From: SCGC-AAA076-P13 sp964613455
Lineage (GTDB): Bacteria; Pseudomonadota; Gammaproteobacteria; Magnimaribacterales; D2472
Length of the DNA: 64,000 bases
NCBI GenBank assembly: GCA_964613455.1
Contig: CAZTGS010000001.1
Location: 1-64,000, forward strand
Direction: 5' to 3'
Shown one piece after another: positions 55,093-63,445 of the stretch. The number at the start of each line of letters is the position of its first letter. The stretch's first letter is position 1. Under the pieces are notes generated by a model. That model had not been told where the DNA came from. It searched no databases and saw nothing but the letters and a program-made list of their open reading frames with translations. The position numbers and the translations under genes are program-made.

Positions 55093-55120
55093 ATTATAAA
55101 TACTTGACTATTTTAGTCAA
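55093..55120 (-). promoter_or_regulatory. iscR promoter (TTGACT-16-TATAAT)
   Basis: -35 TTGACT at 55120-55115 and -10 TATAAT at 55098-55093 with a 16-nt spacer. The predicted +1 is 55086, the G of the iscR GTG codon. The -35 hexamer contains the TGA stop of purC (55119-55117). Confidence 0.8.
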
Positions 55121-55128
55121 GTATTTAT
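55096..55128. promoter_or_regulatory. IscR type 1 operator inside a 33-bp inverted repeat
   Basis: Perfect 15-bp arms ATAAATACTTGACTA (55096-55110) and its reverse complement (55114-55128) surround TTT. The central 25 bp (55100-55124) agree at every position with the type 1 consensus bound by [2Fe-2S]-IscR as I recall it: ATA-S-YY-GACT, a 5-bp centre, AGTC-RR-S-TAT. The site covers the -35 box and spacer, as expected for repression. Confidence 0.85.
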
Positions 55129-55833
55129 ATTCATGCCTAATCTATCTGCTACTTGATGATAAGACTCAACAACATCACCTAGACCCTGTCTAAATCTATC
55201 TTTATCCATCTTCATTAAAGTCTCTGAATCCCATAATCTGCATCCATCTGGAGTAAATTCATCAGCTAAGAGTATCTTAGTTCCTGAAACTCCAAACTCT
55301 ACTTTAAAGTCTACAAGTATTAATCCTGAATCTATAAATAATTTACTAAGAATAGTATTTACCTTATAAGTAAGCACTTTCATTTCATCTATTTGTTCTT
55401 TAGTTGCCCAGCCAAATGAAAGAATATGTTCGTCATTAATTAATGGATCTCCTAAATCATCATCTTTTAAGAAAAATTCAAAAAGTGGTTGCTCTAAAAT
55501 CAGCCCATCTTCTGTACCGAGTCTTCTACATATTGAACCAGATGCTCTATTTCTAATAACGCATTCTATTGGGAACATCTCTAGCTTGTGAACAAGAGAG
55601 TCATTATTGTTGATAACTTCTACCATATGAGTTTCTACACCCTTCTCTTCAAGGTGTTTCATAATAAAAGCATTAAATTGATTATTTACTGACCCTTTTC
55701 CAAGAAGAGCTTCCTTTTTCTTGCCATCAAATGCTGATGTGTCATCACTAAAATGCATAATTAAATGAGCATCGTTATTAGTTGTGAATAAGGACTTGGC
55801 CTTACCTTTTGTTATTTCTTTAATTTTTTCCAT
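55117..55833 (-). CDS. purC: SAICAR synthetase
   Basis: 238 residues. KITKGKAKSLF start, HFSDDTSAFDGKKKE, VIRNRASGSICRR, EFFLKDD and LADEFTPDGCRLWD are family motifs. It joins aspartate to CAIR in purine synthesis. Its ATG overlaps the bamC stop by 1 nt (TAATG), as dapA-bamC-purC in E. coli. The last codons and the stop lie inside the iscR operator and -35 box, so its 3' end is constrained by regulation of the next gene. Confidence 0.97.
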   Translation of the reverse strand: MEKIKEITKGKAKSLFTTNNDAHLIMHFSDDTSAFDGKKKEALLGKGSVNNQFNAFIMKHLEEKGVETHMVEVINNNDSLVHKLEMFPIECVIRNRASGSICRRLGTEDGLILEQPLFEFFLKDDDLGDPLINDEHILSFGWATKEQIDEMKVLTYKVNTILSKLFIDSGLILVDFKVEFGVSGTKILLADEFTPDGCRLWDSETLMKMDKDRFRQGLGDVVESYHQVADRLGMNINT

Positions 55834-56816
55834 TAGCTTAATGATTCGTTAATTTTTGATAATAATTCTTCAGCATCATCTATTTTATCATTTAATGCCC
55901 TTGCTCGAACATAGGTTTTATTATTTTTTTCTGTAATAAGTACTTCGAATTGAGCTTTTTCATTAAAAGTATTGTCTTTTTCATTGGCTTTTTGGCCGAA
56001 TCCTAAAAATGAAAAAAATCCGTCTTCTTCTTCCTTGGAATAGCTAACGTAGAATATACCATTGCTTCTATCTTTATCATTAGAGGTGATATTTGCCTCT
56101 GTCATAGCTTTGCTAATCGAAGACCAGGCTCTATCAAAACTTAAATCAAGCTCTATTACAGTTTGTCCATCTTCAGCAAAAATTTTAGCCTTTTTCATTT
56201 CATTAAGATTTTGTGCTGCCAGCGAAGTACCTGAAAAACTACTTATAGAATCAGCAAAATAATTAACAACATTTTCTAATTCTGCTTGAATGAAATTTGG
56301 GTTGCTTATAATTTCATTGCTATCTTTATTTATTTTATACAAGAATATTTCTGTTGATGCTTCTTTAATCCCATGTTCAATTTTCATTTTTAAGAAAGAT
56401 GATTCATCAAAATCAACTTCAATTTCACCAGTTTTTGGATTAGCAGAAATAACTTGATATGAAGAAGTATCCCAGTAATTTTTAGAAATAGGCCACGAGG
56501 TAGAAGGTAAAGTTTCAATATATATCCACATTAGCTCGCCAAGTCTTCTTAATTGAACTGAACTATTTCCTGAAGATGCAAATATTTGTCTTGGTTTTGG
56601 AACATCTTGATTTTGCATAGTTTCCAGGGAGTCAATCACCGGATAATGATTTTCGCTTTGCGCTAACTCTAGACTTTCAGGTAGAGTAATATTTTTTTCG
56701 ACTTCTTCTTTTAGAAAATCATACTTAGTGGTTGGGAAATACCCTTCTGGTCCAGAAATATATGAACATGAAGATGTTATAAGAAAAACATTAATAATAA
56801 ATAGTTTTTTAATCAT
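55833..56816 (-). CDS. bamC: Outer-membrane assembly lipoprotein BamC
   Basis: 327 residues. Lipobox ITSSC with Cys17, an unstructured N-terminal stretch (YISGPEGYFPTTKYDF) that in BamC binds BamD, then two helix-grip domains (RRLGELMWIYIETLPSTSWP; DGQTVIELDLSFDRAWSSIS). Sequence is divergent from E. coli, but the position between dapA and purC is the classical nlpB position. Overlaps dapA by 4 nt. Confidence 0.9.
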   Translation of the reverse strand: MIKKLFIINVFLITSSCSYISGPEGYFPTTKYDFLKEEVEKNITLPESLELAQSENHYPVIDSLETMQNQDVPKPRQIFASSGNSSVQLRRLGELMWIYIETLPSTSWPISKNYWDTSSYQVISANPKTGEIEVDFDESSFLKMKIEHGIKEASTEIFLYKINKDSNEIISNPNFIQAELENVVNYFADSISSFSGTSLAAQNLNEMKKAKIFAEDGQTVIELDLSFDRAWSSISKAMTEANITSNDKDRSNGIFYVSYSKEEEDGFFSFLGFGQKANEKDNTFNEKAQFEVLITEKNNKTYVRARALNDKIDDAEELLSKINESLS

Positions 56817-57703
56817 AATAATCCTAACTTTAACATCTCAGACATGATTTCATCATGGAAAGTTTCATCTAATTCAATTAAAGGAAGTCTGATAGAATTC
56901 TGAACTAACCCCATTTTATATAACATCCATTTAACAGGAATTGGATTAGATTCAACAAAAAGTAACTTATACAAATTTTTGTTATATATATTTAATTTTT
57001 TGGCCTCATCATAATTCTTATCTCTAGTTAATTTACAAATGTTTGCAATACTTTTTGGTATTACATTTGCTGCAACAGAAATAACACCATCTGTTCCAAG
57101 AATAAGCGAATCTGTAAATGTAGGATCATCACCGGAATATATAAAAAAATCTTTATCTAAATTTGAAGATATATTTACTAAATCTTGAACTCGAGCCATA
57201 TCATCAACAGCTTCTTTGATTCCAACTATATTGTTATGTTTGGCAAGAATTTTTACAGTTGAAGGCAACAAATCACATGCTGTTCGGGACGGAACGTTAT
57301 ATAAAATTTGTTTAATATCAGCAGCATCAGCTATGGCTTCATAATGAGCAATCAAACCCTTTTGATTAGGTTTGTTGTAATAAGGTGTGACTAATAAAGC
57401 ATAATCAGCACCTAAAGCTTTTGCTTCTTTGGTTAGATCGATGGCTTCTAATGTAGAATTTGCTCCAGTTCCAGCTATTACAGGGATTCTTTTATTTACA
57501 TAATTTGATGTGAATTTAATAACATTAAGATGTTCTTTTATATTTAAAGTAGCAGATTCACCAGTAGTTCCAACAGAAACAATGCCATTAGTTCCTTCGC
57601 TGATATGCCAATCAATGAGTTTCTCAAGTGACTTATAATCAACGCCTCCATCTAGAGTCATTGGAGTAGTTAATGCTACTAAACTTCCTTGTAATGCTTG
57701 CAT
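56813..57703 (-). CDS. dapA: 4-hydroxy-tetrahydrodipicolinate synthase
   Basis: 296 residues. GSLVALTTPM start, GTTGESATL substrate loop, YNVPSRTACDL with the catalytic Tyr, and Schiff-base Lys in GIKEAVDDM. It joins pyruvate and aspartate semialdehyde in lysine and diaminopimelate synthesis. First gene of dapA-bamC-purC, divergent from bcp. Confidence 0.98.
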   Translation of the reverse strand: MQALQGSLVALTTPMTLDGGVDYKSLEKLIDWHISEGTNGIVSVGTTGESATLNIKEHLNVIKFTSNYVNKRIPVIAGTGANSTLEAIDLTKEAKALGADYALLVTPYYNKPNQKGLIAHYEAIADAADIKQILYNVPSRTACDLLPSTVKILAKHNNIVGIKEAVDDMARVQDLVNISSNLDKDFFIYSGDDPTFTDSLILGTDGVISVAANVIPKSIANICKLTRDKNYDEAKKLNIYNKNLYKLLFVESNPIPVKWMLYKMGLVQNSIRLPLIELDETFHDEIMSEMLKLGLL

Positions 57704-57775
57704 CTATAAATATTTCAGTAAAAAATAGGACTATACACTATTTTAATAAATATCTTATACCAAAAGAGGGAAACT

Positions 57776-58246
57776 ATGAGTAAGAAAATTGAAGGAAAAA
57801 AATGTCCAGTTTTTAAAGGAGAATGTACAAGCAATCTCGAAGTATCCAGTAAAGATTTTATTGGAAAGAATCTTGTAATATATTTTTATCCTAAGGATAG
57901 CACCCCTGGGTGTACTACTGAAGGTCAAGATTTTAGAGATAACTACAAATATTTCAAGAAACTTAATACTGAAATTTTAGGAGTTTCTAGAGAAAGTATT
58001 AAATCACATGAAAATTTTAAATCTAAACAATCATTTCCATTCGAGCTGCTATCTGACCCAGATGAGAAAGTATGTAAAAAATTTGATGTTATGAAATTAA
58101 AATCAATGTACGGAAGACAGTACATTGGAATTGATAGAAGCACTTTTTTAATAAATTCTAAAGGTAAAGTTGTTAAAGAATGGAGGGGAGTTAAAGTGAC
58201 TGGGCATGTAGAAGAAGTTTTAAAACAAGTTAAAGATCTTTGTTAG
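57776..58246 (+). CDS. bcp: Peroxiredoxin of the BCP/PrxQ group
   Basis: 156 residues. Peroxidatic Cys46 in YPKDSTPGCTTEGQDFRD. E. coli BCP has its resolving Cys five residues later; that position is Gln51 here. Cys100 (EKVCKKF) or the C-terminal Cys156 could resolve instead, or the enzyme works as a 1-Cys form. It reduces peroxides in the cytoplasm. Ribosome site AGAGGG before the ATG. Divergent from dapA; convergent with the permease gene, 7 nt apart. Confidence 0.94.
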   Translation: MSKKIEGKKCPVFKGECTSNLEVSSKDFIGKNLVIYFYPKDSTPGCTTEGQDFRDNYKYFKKLNTEILGVSRESIKSHENFKSKQSFPFELLSDPDEKVCKKFDVMKLKSMYGRQYIGIDRSTFLINSKGKVVKEWRGVKVTGHVEEVLKQVKDLC

Positions 58247-58253
58247 TTAATAG

Positions 58254-59300
58254 TTAACTAGATGGCCAGGCATTCCATACAGCTTTTATAAAAGTAGCAA
58301 TTGGTATCGAGAAGAATACACCCCAAAATCCAAACATACTTCCAAATATAAATACTGAAAAAATTATGACTACAGGATGAAGTTTTACAGCATCTGAAAA
58401 GATTATTGGCACCAAAAGATTGCCATCAAGAGCTTGAAGTAAAAGATAAAGGCCAACAAGTATCCAGAATTGTGGAACAAGCCCAAATTGTAATAAGCCT
58501 ACTACTACGACTGGGATAGTTACTAAAAAAGCGCCAACATAGGGTATTAAAACTGATAAACCCACTAAAACCGAAAGCAAAGCTGAGTATTTTAAGCCCA
58601 AAGAAGCAAATATTATTGCAGCCGATAATCCCACAATAAATATCTCAATTACTTTGCCACGAACATAGTTGCTGAGCTGGACATCCATTTCTTTCCAAAT
58701 GTCAGTAAACATTTCTCTTCTTCCAGGTATCAACTTCATTAAACCATTTATTATATTATCTCTATCAAATAGAAAGAAAAATACAAGAACAGGAAAAAGA
58801 ATTGCGTATAAAAGTATTGTTATAGTGCTTTGAATTCCTGATATTGAAGACTTAACAAGATTTTGTGTTACTGATGACAATTCTGAAGAAACAGCTTGAA
58901 AAAAGATTGAAATTTGATCTGATGACACCAAATCTGGAAATTTTGCCGGCAATTCAGAGACAAAATCTAAAAAATCATTAAATAAACCCGGAACATCTAA
59001 AACAAAAGCTTGTAACTGTATGTAAAGAATAGGTAATAACCATATCAACATTGCAGCCCCTGTAACAATAAATATTGCAAAAGTTATTAGCAAAGCAAAA
59101 TATTTGCTTACGTTAAAAGATTCTATCTTCTTTTGAAGTCCTACCAGAAGGTATGCAACAACTATACTAATTATAAAAGGAGTTAAGATTGAACCAAAAA
59201 AAATTACAAGAAATATGGCAAATAGTAATACCAGTGAAAAGATAATTGTTTCTTCACTATTAAAGATTTTTTTAAAAAAACTATTTAATTGCTCTATCAT
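58254..59300 (-). CDS. AI-2E family (PerM-like) membrane permease
   Basis: 348 residues with about eight membrane segments. Family features: LFFGSILTPFIISIVVAYLL-like start, the periplasmic/helical middle, a cytoplasmic LIPGRREMFTDIWKEMDVQLSNYVRGK segment, LSVLIPYVGAFLVTIPV, and KLHPVVIIFSVFIFGSMFG. Members export or exchange diverse solutes (AI-2, Na+/H+); the substrate here is unknown. In many gammaproteobacteria perM lies next to bepA (yfgC), as here. Confidence 0.88.
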   Translation of the reverse strand: MIEQLNSFFKKIFNSEETIIFSLVLLFAIFLVIFFGSILTPFIISIVVAYLLVGLQKKIESFNVSKYFALLITFAIFIVTGAAMLIWLLPILYIQLQAFVLDVPGLFNDFLDFVSELPAKFPDLVSSDQISIFFQAVSSELSSVTQNLVKSSISGIQSTITILLYAILFPVLVFFFLFDRDNIINGLMKLIPGRREMFTDIWKEMDVQLSNYVRGKVIEIFIVGLSAAIIFASLGLKYSALLSVLVGLSVLIPYVGAFLVTIPVVVVGLLQFGLVPQFWILVGLYLLLQALDGNLLVPIIFSDAVKLHPVVIIFSVFIFGSMFGFWGVFFSIPIATFIKAVWNAWPSS

Positions 59301-59388
59301 TTTTAATTTATATTATTCTCTTTATTGGAACTAAGTACTAAAAAATATGGTCAAATCACATATATTTATAATATTCTATACAATAACA

Positions 59389-59469
59389 ATGAATCATAAT
59401 AATCGAAAAAAGGCTTTAATGTTAGTTTTAGGTTGGATTGTCTATTTTTCTGATAAATATACTCGATGA
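59389..59469 (+). CDS. Possible 26-residue membrane peptide coupled to bepA
   Basis: An ORF of 26 codons has a basic start (MNHNNRKK), one short hydrophobic stretch (ALMLVLGWIVYF) and a stop that overlaps the bepA ATG as ATGA. A TATAAT at 59367-59372 lies upstream. No ribosome site is visible and the length is small enough for chance. If real it may act as a leader peptide for bepA translation. Confidence 0.25.
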   Translation: MNHNNRKKALMLVLGWIVYFSDKYTR

Positions 59470-60896
59470 AAATTTACTTTTATAGCCTTATTTTAATTTT
59501 CTTCCATGTGACTCCTTTTGGAGATGAAAAGAAAGAATTATTATTGCCTGAACTAGGCTCGCGAGTGTCAGCAGCTGTATCTTCTTCTGAAGAAAGAGCT
59601 ATTGGTAAAGAATTCCTCAAACAAATATACTTCCAAGCACCGCTAATATCAGATCCCTTAATTCAAGAATATACGGAACTCTTGATATACAGACTTTCTG
59701 AATACAGCCAAGTAATAGATAGGTCTTATAATATTCTTTTGATTGATGATGATTCTCTGAATGCATTTGCTGCACCAGGAGGAATAATTGGTGTGAACGG
59801 AGGACTTTTTCTTAATGCAGATAATGAGGGTCAATTTTCATCAGTACTAGCTCATGAACTTGCTCATTTAAGTCAGAGACACTTTGCTAGAAAAGTCCTA
59901 AGATCACAGGATACTAATTTAGCTTCTACTCTTGTAATGGTCTCCTCAATTGCTGTTGCCTTAATAAGTAATAATCCTAATGCTATTGCTTTAGGACCCG
60001 CAGCTCTTCAAACAGAAAACTTGAGATACAGTCGTTTATTTGAAAGAGAAGCTGACAGAGTGGGCTTTTCTAATCTCATAAATGCTGGCTATAATCCAAA
60101 AGTAATGGGAGAAATGTTTGAAAATATGAATAACCTTAGAAGATTTTCTGGTGATCTGCCTCCTGAATTTCTTTTAACTCATCCTCTTTCTTCTTCAAGA
60201 GTAAATGATGCATTTAATGCTGCTGAAGGGATGTCAGAAGAAGGAACTAAAAAAGATTCCCTCGAATACTCATTGATTAAATCTAGATTAAAAGTATATT
60301 ATGAAAAAATTCCTTCAAATTCCATAAGATATTTTAATTCACAGCTTGAGGATAATTATTCTGATGCTAATGTTTATGGTTTAGCCTTAGCTAATCAAAA
60401 AAGCAATAACATTAAAGAGAGTCTTTCTTTGATTGATAAATTAATAAAAAAATATCCAAAAAATTTGTTTTTAAATTCATCAAAGATTGAAATATTAACG
60501 CAAGCTAAAGATTATCAATCAGCACTATCTTTATCTAATAAATATCTTGAAATATCTCCTAAAAACTATCCACTATCAATTATAAAATCAAAGCTATTTA
60601 TTGAAATGAAAAGATATTTTGAATCAGAGGAAATTATTAGAGATCAGCTTATTAGAAGGAATGATGATCCAGAGCTTTGGTTGCTTCTTTCAGAGATCCA
60701 GAGAAGTAGTAAAAATGTAATTGGCTATCATCAAAGTAAAGCTGAATACTTTATGCTGCTCGGTCAAAATGAAGAAGCTTTAAATCAATTAGAGTTTGCT
60801 CTAGATCTTACTAAAAATAATTTCCAGGCCTCTGAAAGTATATTAACTAAAATAATTTCAATTAAAAAAGACTTAGCTAAATCTAGAGGTCTTTGA
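59466..60896 (+). CDS. bepA: Periplasmic M48 metalloprotease/chaperone BepA
   Basis: 476 residues. Signal peptide about 1-18; zinc motif HELAH (His130, Glu131, His134) with third ligand Glu195 in FEREADRVG, and the edge His in LLTHPLSSSRV. From about residue 290 four TPR-like repeats (VYGLALANQK, KNLFLNSSKIEI, YPLSIIKSKL, PELWLLLSEIQ). BepA degrades or assists stalled outer-membrane proteins such as LptD and works with BAM. The 165-nt gap upstream carries divergent promoters. Its end overlaps the convergent carrier gene by 14 nt. Confidence 0.95.
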   Translation: MKIYFYSLILIFFHVTPFGDEKKELLLPELGSRVSAAVSSSEERAIGKEFLKQIYFQAPLISDPLIQEYTELLIYRLSEYSQVIDRSYNILLIDDDSLNAFAAPGGIIGVNGGLFLNADNEGQFSSVLAHELAHLSQRHFARKVLRSQDTNLASTLVMVSSIAVALISNNPNAIALGPAALQTENLRYSRLFEREADRVGFSNLINAGYNPKVMGEMFENMNNLRRFSGDLPPEFLLTHPLSSSRVNDAFNAAEGMSEEGTKKDSLEYSLIKSRLKVYYEKIPSNSIRYFNSQLEDNYSDANVYGLALANQKSNNIKESLSLIDKLIKKYPKNLFLNSSKIEILTQAKDYQSALSLSNKYLEISPKNYPLSIIKSKLFIEMKRYFESEEIIRDQLIRRNDDPELWLLLSEIQRSSKNVIGYHQSKAEYFMLLGQNEEALNQLEFALDLTKNNFQASESILTKIISIKKDLAKSRGL

Positions 60897-62136
60897 TATT
60901 TGCTTTTTTAGCGATCTGCATCCCTGCATAAGATAAAATTCCAGCAAATGGAATTGCTAAAATAGGCATTATATTAAAAGTTATACTGGCTAATTTACCA
61001 AAAGCTATAAAGCCGCTTCCAGAAAAATCACCAAGTCTTGTTAAGAATGTATCGATAAACACAGATGATTTGTACCTATCATTCTTATCAAGAAAACTAT
61101 AAACAATCTCTCTTGTTGGTTTATTGATAGCATATTCAAACAATCTTAAAATGACAGTTGCTATGGCTACCACCATTATTGAGGGCATCGTTGCATAAAA
61201 AATAAAAACAAATATAAAAATTACTCCATAACTAAACAAGATAGTTCTTAAACCAAGAGATTTAATAATTATGTTTGTCAGTAATAATTGAGTGAAAAAA
61301 GCTAATGGCGTGACAATCTGCTCAAGCACGCTAAAAAATATTATTCTTTCCTCAGGGTTTTGTAATGAGCCTTCGATAATAGTTATGGCTGTGATCCAAT
61401 GAACTGTCATCAATGCGGTCCATATCCAAGTATATATCGCTATAGATCTTATTTCAGATTTGCTGATTACATTTTTTATGCCATCAAAACTGCTTCCTCC
61501 AACTCTTTCAGATATTTGTATTTCATTTGACCGTGTATTGATTAAGTATAGTGCTGTAATCATTGCTAAAAATAATAAGATAGCTGTTCCTAAAGAAAAT
61601 AGCTCCAAACCATAATCATTAAAAGAAGATGCAAATCTCTTAGAAATCTCAGAACCAAAAAAAGCTCCCAGAGATCCCCCTGCTGCAATTACGCCATAAA
61701 AACTTCTTGATTTAGAGCTTCTATAAATATTTATTATTAAAACCCAAAAAATGGAAACCACAAAAAAAGAATAGATATTGCACCATACATAAAAAATTCT
61801 TCCCAGCCATATGGAATCACCTAAATCTAAAACTCGCCATGAGAAAAGGAAAAATAATAAATTTGATATTAAAAAAGAGTAACAATAAATAATAATCTTA
61901 TTTAAGCTAGATCTTGATGCAACCCATGCATATATTGGGTTAGCTAAAAGCATACCTATAGCACCTGCTGCTAAAAGAAATGGAAGTTCAGAAACGTTTT
62001 GAACTGCCATCTCATTTCTAACTGGCCTTAATACATACCAAGATGAAAGAACTAAAAAAAATAGAAAACCAGCTAGTAAGGAATCTTTAGTAAAAGCTTG
62101 AAATGAATTACGAAAAAATTCTCTTGTAGATTTCAT
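60883..62136 (-). CDS. MFS-like carrier, possibly of the ATP/ADP-antiporter-like group
   Basis: 417 residues, about 12 membrane helices. The start SSWYVLRPVRNEMAVQNVSEL resembles the PxRNE region of bacterial Tlc/MFS carriers, followed by NLFFF-type aromatic helices (VWCNIYSFFVVSIFWVLIIN) and GVIAAGGSLGAFFGSEISK. Close relatives are usually annotated only as MFS transporters. The substrate is unknown, and nucleotide exchange is not shown. It lies just downstream of tRNA-Lys on the same strand and overlaps bepA at its 3' end. Confidence 0.75.
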   Translation of the reverse strand: MKSTREFFRNSFQAFTKDSLLAGFLFFLVLSSWYVLRPVRNEMAVQNVSELPFLLAAGAIGMLLANPIYAWVASRSSLNKIIIYCYSFLISNLLFFLFSWRVLDLGDSIWLGRIFYVWCNIYSFFVVSIFWVLIINIYRSSKSRSFYGVIAAGGSLGAFFGSEISKRFASSFNDYGLELFSLGTAILLFLAMITALYLINTRSNEIQISERVGGSSFDGIKNVISKSEIRSIAIYTWIWTALMTVHWITAITIIEGSLQNPEERIIFFSVLEQIVTPLAFFTQLLLTNIIIKSLGLRTILFSYGVIFIFVFIFYATMPSIMVVAIATVILRLFEYAINKPTREIVYSFLDKNDRYKSSVFIDTFLTRLGDFSGSGFIAFGKLASITFNIMPILAIPFAGILSYAGMQIAKKANIKDL

Positions 62137-62157
62137 ATATTTATTATGCCTTAAGAG

Positions 62158-62233
62158 TGGTGGGTCGCACAGGATTCGAACCTGTGACCAATTGATTAAA
62201 AGTCAACTGCTCTACCAGCTGAGCTAGCGACCC
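62158..62233 (-). tRNA. tRNA-Lys (anticodon UUU)
   Basis: Minus strand: acceptor GGGTCGC pairs with GCGACCC; D arm GCTC...GAGC; anticodon arm GTTGA-CTTTTAA-TCAAT with anticodon UUU; T arm CACAG-GTTCGAAT-CCTGTG closed; CCA encoded at 62160-62158. tRNA-Lys genes also follow tolB-pal-ybgF in E. coli, so the position is conserved. Confidence 0.96.
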
Positions 62234-62260
62234 GCGATTATGCATAATAAAAAAAGGTGA

Positions 62261-62920
62261 TTATTCCATATTTTTCAATAACTGCAAGGCTAATGATGAA
62301 GCAGTATCATTTGGGAACTCTCTTGCAACAAAATTATATTTATTTTTTGCCTTTTCTAAGTCATTTTTCTTTAAGTATATGTCACCAATTTTTTTATGCG
62401 CTAAAGGAACTCTATAATGTGATGGGAAAGAAGAAACCAGTTCCATAAAATAAATTTCAGAGGAATCTAGATCATTTTCTATCATAGATATTTCGCCCAA
62501 CCAAAAATAAGCTAAAGGATTTTTTTCATCATCATTAAAACTTTGCACAAAATATTTAAATAAAGAAAGAGCTTTTTTAAAATCTTGATTTTCTAACGCT
62601 TCAATAGCCGCTTTATAGACATCTTCTTTACTTTTACTATCTTCTATACCTTTAAACCTAAGATTAGAATTATTTGCAAGGTCGGTAATAGAATTATCAT
62701 TAGCATTTTCAACCAAAGGCGCTGATTCATTGATAAGTTTTTGAATTAGGTAATTTTGTGACTCAATATCATTCCGGAGATTTGCTAATTCTAGCTCAAG
62801 TTCTTGAATTTTTAAGAAAAGAAGGTCAACTTGTATAGTACTTTCTTCTTCTCCAACTAATTTATCAGTTGAGGTAATTAGTAAAAGTACCAAAAAAGGA
62901 GACAAGAAAATCTTTTTCAT
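62261..62920 (-). CDS. cpoB: Cell division coordinator CpoB (YbgF)
   Basis: 219 residues. Signal peptide about 1-23; N-terminal coiled coil (LFLKIQELELELANLRNDIE), which in E. coli forms trimers; C-terminal TPR domain (YKAAIEALENQDFKKALSLF, NPLAYFWLGEISMI, AHKKIGDIYLKKNDLEKAK). It links PBP1B activity with the Tol complex at division. 3 nt after pal, the usual order. Confidence 0.94.
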   Translation of the reverse strand: MKKIFLSPFLVLLLITSTDKLVGEEESTIQVDLLFLKIQELELELANLRNDIESQNYLIQKLINESAPLVENANDNSITDLANNSNLRFKGIEDSKSKEDVYKAAIEALENQDFKKALSLFKYFVQSFNDDEKNPLAYFWLGEISMIENDLDSSEIYFMELVSSFPSHYRVPLAHKKIGDIYLKKNDLEKAKNKYNFVAREFPNDTASSLALQLLKNME

Positions 62921-62923
62921 ATG

Positions 62924-63427
62924 TTAGTTAATTTCAGCTCTTCTATTTTTTGCATGACTTTTTTCATCAGACCCACTCATAAGGGGTCTTTCTTCACCAT
63001 AACTTTTAACACCTAACCTAGAGGTGTCTATTCCATTTAGAGCAAAGTAGTCTTTAACAGATTCAGCCCTTCTTTGTCCAAGAGCTAAGTTATATTCCCT
63101 AGTCCCTCTTTCGTCAGCATGTCCTGATATAGTAATTTTTATAGAAGAATTATCTTTCATTGCAGTTACAGCACTTTTTAGCGTTTGAATTGATTTGCTT
63201 GTTAAGTTGTAATTATCAAATTCAAAATATACTGTTGCATTGGTAAAAATTGCTCTTGATTCATAATCTAAAGTTGTTTCTTTGGTAACTGAGGCTTGAA
63301 CAGTCTTGATTCCACCATCATAAACAGTTTCTTCGGTAATATTCATGCTTGAACAAGATGAAAGAAAAACTATTATCACTGAAGTGTTGAAAGATTTTTT
63401 TATAAATGATTTTTTAAAATTAAACAT
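62924..63427 (-). CDS. pal: Peptidoglycan-associated lipoprotein Pal
   Basis: 167 residues. Lipobox FLSSC with Cys25, then an OmpA-like domain: VYFEFDNYNLTSKS, ISGHADERGTREYNLALGQR and the closing KNRRAEIN. It binds diaminopimelate-containing wall and TolB. 18 nt after tolB and 3 nt before cpoB. Confidence 0.97.
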   Translation of the reverse strand: MFNFKKSFIKKSFNTSVIIVFLSSCSSMNITEETVYDGGIKTVQASVTKETTLDYESRAIFTNATVYFEFDNYNLTSKSIQTLKSAVTAMKDNSSIKITISGHADERGTREYNLALGQRRAESVKDYFALNGIDTSRLGVKSYGEERPLMSGSDEKSHAKNRRAEIN

Positions 63428-63445
63428 ACTAGTTGCTCCTATTAT

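Noticed and set aside
58247..58260. GTTAA/TTAAC inverted repeat between bcp and the permease gene as a terminator
   Set aside because: The stem has almost no GC and no clear U tract on either strand.
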